Numbered from the stretch's first letter, positions 1 through 8,324 are shown. The stretch is 39,311 nt of DNA from CF-13 sp035279665 (GCA_035279665.1 DATEHI010000094.1:1-39311); one strand, 5' to 3'. Notes: generated from the letters alone by a model not told the origin. Made by a program: numbers and translations.

Positions 1-1
1 G

Positions 2-244
2 CTGCTCGAGATCCGCGGCCAGAAAGCGCGGGCACTGCTGGCGCACGGTGTCGCGATCGATCTCGATCCACGCTCGTTCGGCCCTGGCCGCTGTGCCCAG
101 ACCCTGCTGGCGAAGGCCCAGGTCATCGCAGAGCGGCGAGACGTGGAAACGGCATTTCATCTCTACGTCCGCTCCTCGTTTGCGAGCTATCTGGCCGGCT
201 GGCTCCTGGACGCCGCGGCAACGGACCCTAAGTTAGACCAGTGA
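2..244 (+). CDS. soxG: Sarcosine oxidase gamma subunit, C-terminal end (partial)
   Basis: The first codon in frame is at base 2 and the frame runs 80 codons to TGA; the 5' part lies outside the window. The visible part contains AIDLDPRSFGPGRCAQT and ends with VRSSFASYLAGWLLDAA, which matches the conserved C-terminal pattern of SoxG in heterotetrameric sarcosine oxidase (iDl.p..F..G.ca.T, then rSfa.yl..wL.dA). The complex oxidises sarcosine to glycine with transfer of the methyl carbon to THF. soxB, soxD and soxA would be expected just left of the window. It converges on fhs, and the two coding regions overlap by 17 bases. The location beside THF and demethylation genes supports the call. Confidence 0.8.
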   Translation: MLEIRGQKARALLAHGVAIDLDPRSFGPGRCAQTLLAKAQVIAERRDVETAFHLYVRSSFASYLAGWLLDAAATDPKLDQ

Positions 245-1904
245 TCTGTCCGCTCGGCTCGATGTCGATGCGCGTGTAGGCCGGTTCTTTGCCCAGGCCG
301 GGCATCAGCTGGATATCGCCCGCAAGCGCCACGACGAAGCCGGCGCCAGCTGACGGGTAGACGTTGCGAACCGGCAAGGTGAAGCCGCGCGGTCGGCCCT
401 TCAGCGCCGGGTCATGCGAGAGCGAGAGGTGTGTCTTCGACATGCAGACTGGCAAGCTCCCCATGCCGCGTTCGGTCAGCCAGTCGATACGCTTCTGACA
501 TTCGGGCAGGAACTCGACGTCTGCCGCGCCATAGACGCGCCGCGCGAGCGTCTGGATCTGCTCACGGATGGGCGTCTCGGATGGATACAGCGGTGCGAAG
601 TTGCTGCCGTTCTGCGTAGCCCCGAGCACGGCCTCGGCTAGTTCGACCGCCCCTTCCCCCCCGTGACTGAACCCATCATTGACGACCGCCGCGTTGGCGC
701 CAAACTCGCCGGCCAGCTCGGTCAACAGTTCGAGCTCCCGTTCGGTGTCTGTCGGAAATCGGTTGACACCGACGACCGAACGCATGCCGAACGCCTTGAC
801 GATATCGATATGGGCGGCGAGGTTCTCGGCACCGCGCCGCAAAGCGTTGAGGTCTTCGGTCCCGAGCTTCGCCAGCGGCACGCCGCCATGCGACTTGAGG
901 GCGCGCACGGTCGCGACGACGAGGGCCGCCGCCGGGCGGAGGTGACCATAGCGCGCCACGATGTGCGCGAATTTTTCGAGTCCCAGGTCGGCCCCGAAGC
1001 CCGCCTCCGTCACGACGACGTCCGCCAGCTTGAGGGCGATCTGGTCGGCCAGCAGCGAGTTGTTGCCGTGCGCGATGTTGCCGAAGGGACCGGCGTGCAC
1101 CAGCGCCGGTTGGCCCTCCATCGTCTGCACGATGTTCGGCAGCAGCGCGTCCTTGAGCAACACCGTCATCGCCCCGGCCACCCGCAAATCCTCGGCCGTG
1201 ACGAAGCTCCCATCTTTGCGCTGCGCGACGATGATCCGCCCGACCCGTTTTCGGAGGTCTTCCAGATCAGCGGCGAGAGCCAGGATCGCCATGATCTCCG
1301 AAGCCGCGGCGATGATGAAGCTCGACTCCCGCGTGATCCCATGCTCGTCGCCGCCGAGTCCGGTCACAATGTGACGCAGGGCGCGGTCGTTGACGTCCAG
1401 CGTGCGCGGCCAGGTGATGAAACTGGGGCCGATCTCGAGCTGCCCGTGGAAGAGCGCGGCGTCGATCACCGCTGCCAGCAGGTTGTGCGCTGCCTCCACG
1501 GCATGGATGTCGCCGGTGAAATGCAAGTTGATCTCCTCCATCGGGACGATCTGCGCCATGCCACCGCCGGTGCCCCCGCCCTTGATGCCGAACAGCGGCC
1601 CGGTCGATGGCTGTCGCAGACAGAGGGCCACCCTGGTGCCGATTCGCCCGAGGCCCTGCGTCAGGCTGATGGCGCTCGTCGTCTTCCCTTCGCCCGCCCG
1701 GGTGGGGGTGATCGCGGTGACCACCACGAGCCGGCCATCCGGCCTGGACTTCAACCGCTTCAAGGCATCGAGGCTGATCTTCGCCTTGTACGGCCCATAG
1801 GAGATGAGCTCGGACTCGAGCAAGCCGAACGCTTTGCCCACGTCCATGATCGGTCGAAGATGGCGCGAAGGCGGGACGTCGAGCGCTCGGGCGGCCTGGC
1901 TCAT
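228..1904 (-). CDS. fhs: Formate--tetrahydrofolate ligase
   Basis: 558 residues, the usual size for this family. The N-terminal YGPYKAKISLDAL segment and the ATP-binding loop PTRAGEGKTT (residues 67-76) are characteristic. The enzyme interconverts formate, ATP and THF with 10-formyl-THF. In this context the likely direction is release of formate with ATP formation from methyl groups passed to THF by the corrinoid enzymes (inference). It is the last gene of the minus-strand corrinoid operon: its start overlaps the end of the preceding 93-residue gene by 4 bases. Its 3' end overlaps the convergent soxG end. A bifunctional folD, needed between methylene- and formyl-THF, is not seen in the window. 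Confidence 0.97.
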   Translation of the reverse strand: MSQAARALDVPPSRHLRPIMDVGKAFGLLESELISYGPYKAKISLDALKRLKSRPDGRLVVVTAITPTRAGEGKTTSAISLTQGLGRIGTRVALCLRQPSTGPLFGIKGGGTGGGMAQIVPMEEINLHFTGDIHAVEAAHNLLAAVIDAALFHGQLEIGPSFITWPRTLDVNDRALRHIVTGLGGDEHGITRESSFIIAAASEIMAILALAADLEDLRKRVGRIIVAQRKDGSFVTAEDLRVAGAMTVLLKDALLPNIVQTMEGQPALVHAGPFGNIAHGNNSLLADQIALKLADVVVTEAGFGADLGLEKFAHIVARYGHLRPAAALVVATVRALKSHGGVPLAKLGTEDLNALRRGAENLAAHIDIVKAFGMRSVVGVNRFPTDTERELELLTELAGEFGANAAVVNDGFSHGGEGAVELAEAVLGATQNGSNFAPLYPSETPIREQIQTLARRVYGAADVEFLPECQKRIDWLTERGMGSLPVCMSKTHLSLSHDPALKGRPRGFTLPVRNVYPSAGAGFVVALAGDIQLMPGLGKEPAYTRIDIEPSGQITGLT

Positions 1905-2182
1905 GCTTCCGGGTTCATCAGCGTGGTTCGCGGATTCGCGGCATCAAGTTCTTTAACGACCGCGCTCGCAACGTCTTCCGCGCCGCCAAAGCGTTCTTGC
2001 GGGTCGCCCCAGCGCCAGCCTTCGAGATAGGCATCCATCTCGGTGGAGCCCTCCTTCATGGCGAAGGCGTCGATGGCGGCCTGGAAGCGGTCGGGCAGCA
2101 TTCGCTTCACTTCGCCCTGCCCATCCCAGGCCTTGACCTGTGCCGGGATGTGCTTCCAGAACATCACCTGGTACTTGGCCAT
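1901..2182 (-). CDS. Small 'virulence factor' family protein in corrinoid C1 operon
   Basis: 93 residues, beginning MAKYQVMFWKHIPAQVKAWD, which resembles the Pfam 'Virulence_fact' family (PF13769, from memory). The family name is historical; I know of no biochemical function. There is no signal peptide, membrane segment or metal-binding cysteine set. It sits between the DUF1638 gene and fhs with short overlaps at both ends, so it is translationally coupled to the corrinoid/THF genes. From memory, homologues in alphaproteobacteria sit beside similar metF, RACE and corrinoid methyltransferase genes, which suggests an accessory role in the same pathway rather than in virulence. Confidence 0.75.
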   Translation of the reverse strand: MAKYQVMFWKHIPAQVKAWDGQGEVKRMLPDRFQAAIDAFAMKEGSTEMDAYLEGWRWGDPQERFGGAEDVASAVVKELDAANPRTTLMNPEA

Positions 2183-2769
2183 CAGGCCGCCTCGACCAGC
2201 TCCACGAGCCGGGCCTCCAACTCACCAAACCCCACGAGCCTGACCTCGAGTGGTAGGCCGAGGTATTGGCTGATCTCCTCCGCCTTTTCGACCAACCGCG
2301 TGTCGGAGAATTGCGCGAGGTACAAGAGGTCCGTGTAGTTCCCGAAATAGACCGGCTTGAGCTCGGGGTACCGGTCCAGGCCGAGCCCACGCACGACCGC
2401 GCGTTCGAAATTCGCCACCAGCCAGTCGGTCAAGAAGAACGTCGCCGGGCGCCCAGCCGTGATGGCTTCGAAGTCGTCGCCGGCAAACATTTCGTAGCAG
2501 TGGGGCCCTCGCACCCGGACCGCCCCATGGCGCTCGAGGACCGGCTCGAGCGCACCGGCGGTGCCGCAATCGCCGTAGACGACGACGAGGCGCCGATAAC
2601 CAGTCGACAGCTCGGCCAGCTTGCGGTCTACAGCCTCGACGATCTTCTTTGGATAGAAATGCTGCATCGCCGGCACCCCATAGATGTCGACGTCCCAGCC
2701 GTGCTGGTCGACGATCGTTTTGACTTCCTTACCAAGGGCTCCACAGATGAGAAGGGCGACGTCCTTCAT
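2182..2769 (-). CDS. DUF1638 family protein
   Basis: 195 residues of unknown function, matching the DUF1638 family. Visible features are an N-terminal LLICGALGKEV segment, the motif VVYGDCGTAGAL and a later GPHCYEMFAGDDF. The paired cysteine/histidine motifs could bind a metal or cofactor, but this is not shown. The family tends to occur next to corrinoid-dependent methyltransferases. Here it lies directly between the corrinoid reactivator and the small 'virulence factor' gene with overlapping ends, which implies a role in handling the corrinoid protein or methyl-THF (inference). Confidence 0.8.
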   Translation of the reverse strand: MKDVALLICGALGKEVKTIVDQHGWDVDIYGVPAMQHFYPKKIVEAVDRKLAELSTGYRRLVVVYGDCGTAGALEPVLERHGAVRVRGPHCYEMFAGDDFEAITAGRPATFFLTDWLVANFERAVVRGLGLDRYPELKPVYFGNYTDLLYLAQFSDTRLVEKAEEISQYLGLPLEVRLVGFGELEARLVELVEAA

Positions 2770-4592
2770 CGCAACGTCTCCAGCTCGGGAAATGCCAGCA
2801 CCGACACGAAGGAATCGTTGAAGTCCGAACGGCCGGAGAGCTCGACGTACTCGATCTTGTCGGGTAGCTCGCAGGCCACCTGCCGCTCGCGGAAGGAGAG
2901 CAGGGACATCTTGGCGCCTTCGCCCGCGGTATTGCCCACCGACAGGATGCGATCGACGTCAACCGGCGGCACCAGACCGATGATCTTGGCGCTCTCAGGG
3001 TTGAGGTAGGAGCCGAACGACCCGCCCAGCAGGACCTCGTCCAGGTCAGCCACCGTGACGCCCATGACGTCCATCAACACCTTGATGCCGGTGGCGATCG
3101 AGCCCTTGCCGAACTGCAGCTCGCGGACATCGCGCTGGCTCAGGTAGACGTTCTCGGCCAGGAGGAAGGCTCGCACGCCGTCGATCGTGATCAGGCGGTC
3201 CGAGAGGGGATGCTCCGGGACCTCCTCCCGGCTGCGCATTTTACCGCCGGCGTCGAGCAGGCCGACCAGCCGCAGCTGCGCCACGGTGTCGACCAGACCC
3301 GAGCCACAGATCCCTTTGGGCGCGACGTCGCCCCCGATGACCTGAAGCTCGATGTGGTCGCTCAATGTCACGCCCTCGATGGCGCCGTCGGTGGCCCGCA
3401 TGCCGCAGCGGATCTGGCTGCCTTCGAAGGCGGGGCCCGCCGGCGCGGCGGTGCAGAGAACACGCTTGACCGAGCCGAGCACGATCTCGCCATTGGTGCC
3501 GACGTCGACAAAGACCCGCAGCTTATCCTCCCGGGCGAGCCCGGTGGCAACGACGCCGGCGACGATGTCGGCGCCGACGTAGGCCCCGATCACCGGCAAG
3601 GTCTGGACGTACCCGCCAGGATGGATGTCGAGGCCCACCTCGCGGGCGGGAAGGTAGAGCGGTTCGCGGAAGGCAGGGGTGAATGGCATCATCGAGATCG
3701 GCGTCGCGTCGATGCCCAGCAACAGGTGCAGCATTGTCGCGTTGCCGACGACGACGGCCTCGTAGACCCGCTCGCGCTCGACGGCGGCTGCCTCGTAAAG
3801 CTCCTGCAGGACCGTGTTCATCGTGCGCTGGATCGCCTCCCGAAGCTCCGCCTTCGCCTCAGCGCCCTGCATTCCGTGGCTGATTCGGGAGATGACGTCG
3901 GCGCCGAACGGCGCCTGGCCGTTGAGCGTCGAGCGGACGGCCTCCGCCATGCCGGTGCGCAGGTTCATCAGGGTGCCGACGACGGTGGTGGTTCCGAGGT
4001 CGAAAGCGACACCGTACGTCGCCTCCCGCGTGTCGCCCGCTTCCACGGCGATCAGCTGATCGCCGCCGAGCACAGCGGTCACCGTGAACTCGGCGCTCCG
4101 CAACAGCCCGGGGAGCGTCCGCAGGACCCGCAGGTCGGCCTTCATGTCGAAGCCTTCGGCAGTGAGGGCGTCTCTGAGCCGCTCGATGTCACTGCGCTGG
4201 TCTTCGAGATCGGGCTCGGCCAGCTCGACGAACACCTTCCGCACGTTGGGGTCGAGCAGCACCAACCGGTTGACGCCCATCGTCGCGGCCTTTGGGACCC
4301 GAAGCAGTTCGGGAACCGTGACGGCGGTGTCCTGGTAGACCTTTGCCTGGCAGGAGAGGCGCCAGCCCTCCTCCAACTCACCGGGACGAAGCTGCTTGCG
4401 GTCGGAGGGTGTGACCTCCAGGCCACCCTGCAGGACCTGCACCTTGCACTTGCCGCAGGTGCCGCGGCCGCCGCACGTGGAGTCGATCGGCAAGCCAATC
4501 CAGTGGGCAGCACTGAAGAGGGTCGTGCCCGGTGGCACCCGGGTCGTTTTGTCGAACGGTTGGTAGAGGACCTCGAGCTTCTTCTGAATCAC
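2766..4592 (-). CDS. RACE-type reductive activator of corrinoid protein (2Fe-2S, ASKHA fold)
   Basis: 608 residues from a GTG start whose bases overlap the stop of the upstream methyltransferase gene (GTGA). The open frame extends 46 codons further, but that stretch lies inside the neighbour and is not conserved-looking. The N-terminus is a plant-type 2Fe-2S ferredoxin with cysteines at about 40, 46, 49 and 81 (C-x5-C-x2-C ... C). The rest is the RACo middle and C-terminal ASKHA domains (DUF4445), with AFDLGTTTVVGTL and FVDVGTNGEI as the two phosphate-binding loops. The family uses ATP to return Co(II) corrinoid to active Co(I). The partner here is presumably the corrinoid protein of the same operon. 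Confidence 0.93.
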   Translation of the reverse strand: MIQKKLEVLYQPFDKTTRVPPGTTLFSAAHWIGLPIDSTCGGRGTCGKCKVQVLQGGLEVTPSDRKQLRPGELEEGWRLSCQAKVYQDTAVTVPELLRVPKAATMGVNRLVLLDPNVRKVFVELAEPDLEDQRSDIERLRDALTAEGFDMKADLRVLRTLPGLLRSAEFTVTAVLGGDQLIAVEAGDTREATYGVAFDLGTTTVVGTLMNLRTGMAEAVRSTLNGQAPFGADVISRISHGMQGAEAKAELREAIQRTMNTVLQELYEAAAVERERVYEAVVVGNATMLHLLLGIDATPISMMPFTPAFREPLYLPAREVGLDIHPGGYVQTLPVIGAYVGADIVAGVVATGLAREDKLRVFVDVGTNGEIVLGSVKRVLCTAAPAGPAFEGSQIRCGMRATDGAIEGVTLSDHIELQVIGGDVAPKGICGSGLVDTVAQLRLVGLLDAGGKMRSREEVPEHPLSDRLITIDGVRAFLLAENVYLSQRDVRELQFGKGSIATGIKVLMDVMGVTVADLDEVLLGGSFGSYLNPESAKIIGLVPPVDVDRILSVGNTAGEGAKMSLLSFRERQVACELPDKIEYVELSGRSDFNDSFVSVLAFPELETLR

Positions 4593-5455
4593 GACGCGGC
4601 AACCGCCTTCTTCTGATCGGCGCGGAACGCCGAGATCCAGGCCATGGCGTACTCGTCGTGGCCGAGGAGAAGATCGGAGGCCTGCACGGCCTTGCGCACC
4701 TCCGCCACGAGCGGGTTGGTGATCGCGCACGTCAGGCCGGCGTGCATCGCCACCGGAAAGAAGGCGGCGTTCAGAATGTGCCGGTCGGGCAAGCCGAAGG
4801 ACACGTTCGAAGCGCCACAGGTCATGTTGTTACCGAGTTGCTCTTTGATCAGTCGCATGGTCTTAAGCGTCACCAGGCCGGCGAGCGGATCGGCGGCAAC
4901 CGTCATCGCGATCGGGTCGATGATGACGTCTTCGGCCGGGATGCCGTAGTACTTCGCGCGCTCGATGATGCGGCGCGCGATCTCCACCCTCTCCTGCGGC
5001 ACCATCGTGATGCCGGTTTCATCGTTGCTCATGCCGATGACCGCGGCGCCGTGCTTCTTGACCACCGGGAGGATGCGATCCATCCGCTCGTCCTCGGCGG
5101 TCACGGAGTTGACGAGCGCTTTGCCTTCATAGGCGGCGAGCGCTGCCTCGAGCGCCTCGATCACCGACGAGTCGATGCAGATGGGCGCGTCGGTCACTTC
5201 GCTGACGGCCCTGATCGCGGCCACCAGCAGCGCCGGCTCATCGACCATTGGCACCCCGGCGTTGACGTCGAGAACCTGGGCACCGGCCTGCACCTGGGCG
5301 ATCGCGTCCGCCTTGACCCGATCCATGACCCCCGCCTTCATCTCGGCGGCGAGCACCTTGCGGCCGGTGGGATTGATACGCTCGCCAATCATCACGAAGG
5401 GCGTGTCACCGGAGATGACCACCTGGCGCGACCGCGAGCGAATGATGGTCTCCAT
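4589..5455 (-). CDS. Methyltetrahydrofolate:corrinoid methyltransferase (MtgA/AcsE-like)
   Basis: 288 residues with a pterin-binding TIM-barrel pattern: MIGERINPTGRK near the N-terminus, QVLDVNAGVP and PICIDSS. This class moves a methyl group between methylcorrinoid protein and THF N5. The setting with an MttB-family enzyme and corrinoid protein argues that it takes methyl from the corrinoid protein to THF, like MtgA of glycine betaine demethylation (inference). The ATG overlaps the metF stop (ATGA-type) and the 3' end overlaps the RACE gene, so translation is coupled. Confidence 0.93.
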   Translation of the reverse strand: METIIRSRSRQVVISGDTPFVMIGERINPTGRKVLAAEMKAGVMDRVKADAIAQVQAGAQVLDVNAGVPMVDEPALLVAAIRAVSEVTDAPICIDSSVIEALEAALAAYEGKALVNSVTAEDERMDRILPVVKKHGAAVIGMSNDETGITMVPQERVEIARRIIERAKYYGIPAEDVIIDPIAMTVAADPLAGLVTLKTMRLIKEQLGNNMTCGASNVSFGLPDRHILNAAFFPVAMHAGLTCAITNPLVAEVRKAVQASDLLLGHDEYAMAWISAFRADQKKAVAAS

Positions 5456-6408
5456 CAGCGGCTACCTCCGACGGTGGCCAGCGGACTCAGGGTCGGCCTG
5501 GGGAGAAGGCCGGCGGCGTCGGCCACCTGCACCACGCCCTCCTCCCATTTGATCCCGATCAGGTGGACGCCGGCCACGCCGGGGATCTCGCGCACGGCCT
5601 GGATGAGCTCGACCGCGATCTTGATGCCCTCCTGCGCTTGCTGAGCCGGCGGCGTCTTTTCGAGCCTGGCCACCAGTTCATCCGGCACATGCAAGCCCGG
5701 GACCTTCTCGCGCATGAAGTGGGCGCCGCGGGCAGAGCGCGGGATTCCGATCGATGGGATGATGTAAACCTTTTCCGTCAGGCCAAGATCCGTGACCGTA
5801 GTCATGAATCGGGCGAAAAGCGGGACGTCAAAGACCAGCTGCGTCTGAATGAAATCGGCGCCCGCTCGCACCTTCTTCTGCAGGCGCAGCGGGCGAAACT
5901 CCAGCGGCGGCGCGAACGGATTCTCGACCGCGCCGATGAAGAATGACGGCGCCTGCTCCAACTTTCGCCCGCTCAGGTAGGTGCCGCGATCGCGCATCGT
6001 CTTGGCAACCTCTACCAGTTGCAGCGAGTCGATGTCATAAATGCGGCGGGCGTCCGGATGGTCGCCGGCGGTCACGTCATCGCCACTCATGAGGACGAGG
6101 TTGCGGACACCGAGGGCCGCGGCGCCGAGCAGGTCCGCCTGCAGGGCGAGGCGGTTCCGGTCCCGGACGGTCAGCTGCATGACAGGCTCGAGCCCCTTCT
6201 CCACCAGCAGGTGAGCCGCCGCCAGCGACGCCATGTGCACGTGGGCGCCGGTGTTATCGGTGCAGTTGATGGCATCGACCGATCCTCGTAGCAGTTCCGC
6301 GCGTCGCCAGGTTGCTTCCGGATCGGCGCTGTTGCTCGAGGAGAGCTCGGCGGTCACCACGAAACGTCCCGCCCGCAGCAAGCTGGCGAGCCGGCTAACG
6401 CTCGGCAT
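5455..6408 (-). CDS. metF: Methylenetetrahydrofolate reductase family protein
   Basis: 317 residues from the ATG at 6408, giving MPSVSRLASLLRAGRFVVTA. The frame is open 28 codons further, but those overlap metV and look unlike a MetF start. FAD-dependent MTHFR features are FVVTAELSSSN at the N-terminus, INCTDNTGAHVHM, the NLVLMSGDD region and ADFIQTQLVFD. It interconverts methylene-THF and methyl-THF. The metV partner directly upstream suggests the MetVF-type enzyme of acetogens and related bacteria, here probably running in the oxidative direction from methyl-THF (inference). Overlap with metV is 14 bases. Confidence 0.92.
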   Translation of the reverse strand: MPSVSRLASLLRAGRFVVTAELSSSNSADPEATWRRAELLRGSVDAINCTDNTGAHVHMASLAAAHLLVEKGLEPVMQLTVRDRNRLALQADLLGAAALGVRNLVLMSGDDVTAGDHPDARRIYDIDSLQLVEVAKTMRDRGTYLSGRKLEQAPSFFIGAVENPFAPPLEFRPLRLQKKVRAGADFIQTQLVFDVPLFARFMTTVTDLGLTEKVYIIPSIGIPRSARGAHFMREKVPGLHVPDELVARLEKTPPAQQAQEGIKIAVELIQAVREIPGVAGVHLIGIKWEEGVVQVADAAGLLPRPTLSPLATVGGSR

Positions 6409-6769
6409 GCGCCTCCCAACCCTTTGGCTCGACCTCGTCACGGCCGCTGACGAGGTTGATCCACGATGACGTGCCCTGCAGCTGCCAATCAACCGGCTTC
6501 TGCAGATGCAGGATGTGATCCTTGAAGATCGGGAGGCGCCGCGAGCCCTCCCAGGCCTCGACCCAGACGCAACGCTTGTCCGCGTACACCTCGCAGTTGC
6601 CGTCGGCGCGGACGCCGCCGCAGGGACCGTTACGGAGATTCTTTGGGCAACGCATCGGACAGCTCAGGCCGGTTGAGTGCAGGATGCACTGGCCGCACAT
6701 CCGGCAGTCCCAGATCGCTTCCTTCAGGGGCTTCTCGGCGGCGAGCACCAGGCGTTCGAGAACGCGCAC
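6395..6769 (-). CDS. metV: MetV-like zinc/Fe-S subunit of methylenetetrahydrofolate reductase
   Basis: 124 residues from a GTG start at 6769, five bases after the corrinoid gene stop. The frame is open further upstream, but that part overlaps the corrinoid gene. It is cysteine-rich: C22, C25, C28, C37, C41, C50, C59 and C67, with CRMCGQC, CPMRCPKNLRNGPCGG and later single cysteines. This matches the C-terminal MTHFR domain found as the separate MetV subunit in acetogens. MetV pairs with MetF and is thought to pass electrons to it. Its place directly before metF supports this. Confidence 0.88.
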   Translation of the reverse strand: MRVLERLVLAAEKPLKEAIWDCRMCGQCILHSTGLSCPMRCPKNLRNGPCGGVRADGNCEVYADKRCVWVEAWEGSRRLPIFKDHILHLQKPVDWQLQGTSSWINLVSGRDEVEPKGWEAHAER

Positions 6770-6773
6770 CGCT

Positions 6774-7490
6774 CTAGCCCTTCCGCAGCGTCTTATCGAT
6801 GAGTTCGACGGCCTGTGTGAGCGCGGCATTCTCGGCGGCTTGTGCCGCGCCGACGATCTGCTTGGCCATCCTGGTGGCGAACGAGGCGTCGGGCGCGTAG
6901 TGGTCGGCGCCGGCGAGCTTGGCGTATTCCTCGGTGACCGGGGCGCCGCCAACCATGACCGTCACTTTGTCGCGCAGGCCGGCCTTCTCCAGGGCCTGGA
7001 TGTTGACCTTGAACATCGGCATCGTCGTTGTGAGAAAGGCCGAAAAGCCGACGATGTGCGGCTCGTTGGTGCGGACGGCTTCGACGAACTTCTCCGGTGG
7101 GCAGTTGACGCCGAGGTCGACGACCTCGAAGCCGGCGCCCTCGAGCATGATGATGACGAGGTTCTTCCCGATGTCGTGGATATCGCCCTTGACCGTGCCG
7201 ATCACGTACTTTCCAATCGGCTTGGCGCCGGTCTCAGCGATCAACGGCCGCAGGATGACGAGCGCCCCCTGCATGGCGCGGGCCGCGATCAACATCTCGG
7301 GGACGAAGAAGTCGCCTTTTTCGAAGCGGCGGCCTACCTCCTCCAGCGACGGGATCAGCGCCTTGAAGAGGATGTCCATCGGATCCATGCCGAGCTTGAG
7401 GGCTTCCTCGGTCAGCGCCTTCACCTCGAGCGCGTGGCCGTTGAGGGTGTGGTCGAACAGTTCCTGCCGAATCTCTTCTTCCCGACTCAC
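6774..7490 (-). CDS. Methyltransferase cognate corrinoid protein (MtbC/MttC-like)
   Basis: 238 residues from a GTG start at 7490 that overlaps the iclR stop (GTGA). The open frame continues upstream antisense-like through iclR and should be ignored. The N-terminal half is the helical B12-binding cap (about residues 5-90). The C-terminal half is a Rossmann-like B12 domain with GDIHDIGKN at about 102-110, including the lower axial ligand His105 in D-x-H-x-x-G. A SAFLTTTM loop and a GGAPVT loop follow. It carries the methyl group between an MttB-type enzyme and the methyl-THF methyltransferase. The likely MttB partner is the gene at 21837, in the divergent cluster. Confidence 0.94.
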   Translation of the reverse strand: MSREEEIRQELFDHTLNGHALEVKALTEEALKLGMDPMDILFKALIPSLEEVGRRFEKGDFFVPEMLIAARAMQGALVILRPLIAETGAKPIGKYVIGTVKGDIHDIGKNLVIIMLEGAGFEVVDLGVNCPPEKFVEAVRTNEPHIVGFSAFLTTTMPMFKVNIQALEKAGLRDKVTVMVGGAPVTEEYAKLAGADHYAPDASFATRMAKQIVGAAQAAENAALTQAVELIDKTLRKG

Positions 7491-8275
7491 GCCTCGCCTC
7501 CACCTGGGATGTAACCCATCCGCCGCGAGATCGCCGCGCCGGCCTGTTTTGTCATGTCTCCCAGCTCGCCAAGCCGTTGTGGGGTCACGCGATACGAGGG
7601 ACCGGCGACGCTGACCGCGGCGTGGACCAAACCGTCGGGGCCGCGTACCGGCGCCGCCACGGCGTTCAAGCCGATCTCCAGCTCCTCGAGCGTGAAGGCC
7701 CACCCATCGTCGCGCACGCGGCCCAACTGCTTGTCCAGCGTCTTGACGTCGGTGATGGTGCGAGACGTGAAGCGATGCAGGGGTTGCTCCAGTAACCGAC
7801 GGCGTTCCAGGTCGGGCAGGAACGCGAGCAGGACTTTGCCATTCGAGGTGCAGTGGAGCGGCGTCTGTTTGCCGACCCAGTTGACGTTGACGACCAGGTT
7901 CGGGGCGGCGATCTGGTCGATGTTGACGACCTGGTCGCCCTGCAGAATGGCCAGGTTCACGGTCTCCGACGTCCGGGTGGCCAGCTCTTCTAGCACCGGT
8001 CGCGACGCCCGGGCCAGGTCGATCTCGCCGACGACCGACGCGGCCAGCCGGACCAGACCGTATCCGAGCCGGTATTTCTCCGTGCTCGGGTTCTGCTCGA
8101 CTAGCCCATGCTCCTGAAGGGTCGAGAGCAGGCGGAAGGCGGTCGACTTGTGGACCTCGAGCCGGCGGGCCAGGTCGGTGACGCGCATCTCGGGTTCGCT
8201 CCCGAGCAGCTTCAGGATCTCCAGGGCCCGGTCGAGAGATTGCACCTTGTTGCGCGTTGCGAAACCGGTGCTCAT
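7487..8275 (-). CDS. IclR-family transcriptional regulator
   Basis: 262 residues from the ATG at 8275. An earlier ATG at 8314 is possible but would span the strong promoter described separately. The winged HTH lies at about 15-75 (RVTDLARRLEVHKSTAFRLL) and the IclR effector-binding domain fills the rest. As the first gene of the corrinoid operon it is likely to control its own transcription and that of the seven or eight genes behind it, in response to a pathway metabolite (inference). There is no room for a leader or riboswitch between promoter and start. Confidence 0.93.
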   Translation of the reverse strand: MSTGFATRNKVQSLDRALEILKLLGSEPEMRVTDLARRLEVHKSTAFRLLSTLQEHGLVEQNPSTEKYRLGYGLVRLAASVVGEIDLARASRPVLEELATRTSETVNLAILQGDQVVNIDQIAAPNLVVNVNWVGKQTPLHCTSNGKVLLAFLPDLERRRLLEQPLHRFTSRTITDVKTLDKQLGRVRDDGWAFTLEELEIGLNAVAAPVRGPDGLVHAAVSVAGPSYRVTPQRLGELGDMTKQAGAAISRRMGYIPGGGEA

Positions 8276-8285
8276 CGCACAACAA

Positions 8286-8314
8286 ACTATACCTCGGTTT
8301 TCGCCCAATCGCAA
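8286..8314 (-). promoter_or_regulatory. Sigma70-type promoter for the iclR-corrinoid operon, near-leaderless
   Basis: On the minus strand TTGCGA (8314-8309) and TATAGT (8291-8286) are separated by exactly 17 bases. The -10 box ends 10 bases before the ATG at 8275, so the expected transcription start is only 3-5 bases from the start codon. There is no Shine-Dalgarno sequence there. This fits a leaderless or nearly leaderless mRNA and decides the start codon of iclR. Confidence 0.7.
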
Positions 8315-8324
8315 GAGCCCTGGG

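Noticed and set aside
48..236. 62-codon frame starting at 48
   Set aside because: Out of frame with the sarcosine oxidase gamma C-terminus, which explains the same bases.
663..2030. Long + strand open frame of 455 codons opposite fhs
   Set aside because: Antisense shadow of fhs caused by high GC; composition is Arg/Asp/His-rich with no domain, while fhs on the other strand is unmistakable.
1901..2182. Virulence function implied by the family name of the 93-residue protein
   Set aside because: The operon context is C1 metabolism; nothing in the sequence points to secretion or host interaction.
3210..4616. 468-codon + strand open frame opposite the RACE gene
   Set aside because: Low-complexity His/Asp/Gly/Arg-rich translation typical of an antisense shadow.
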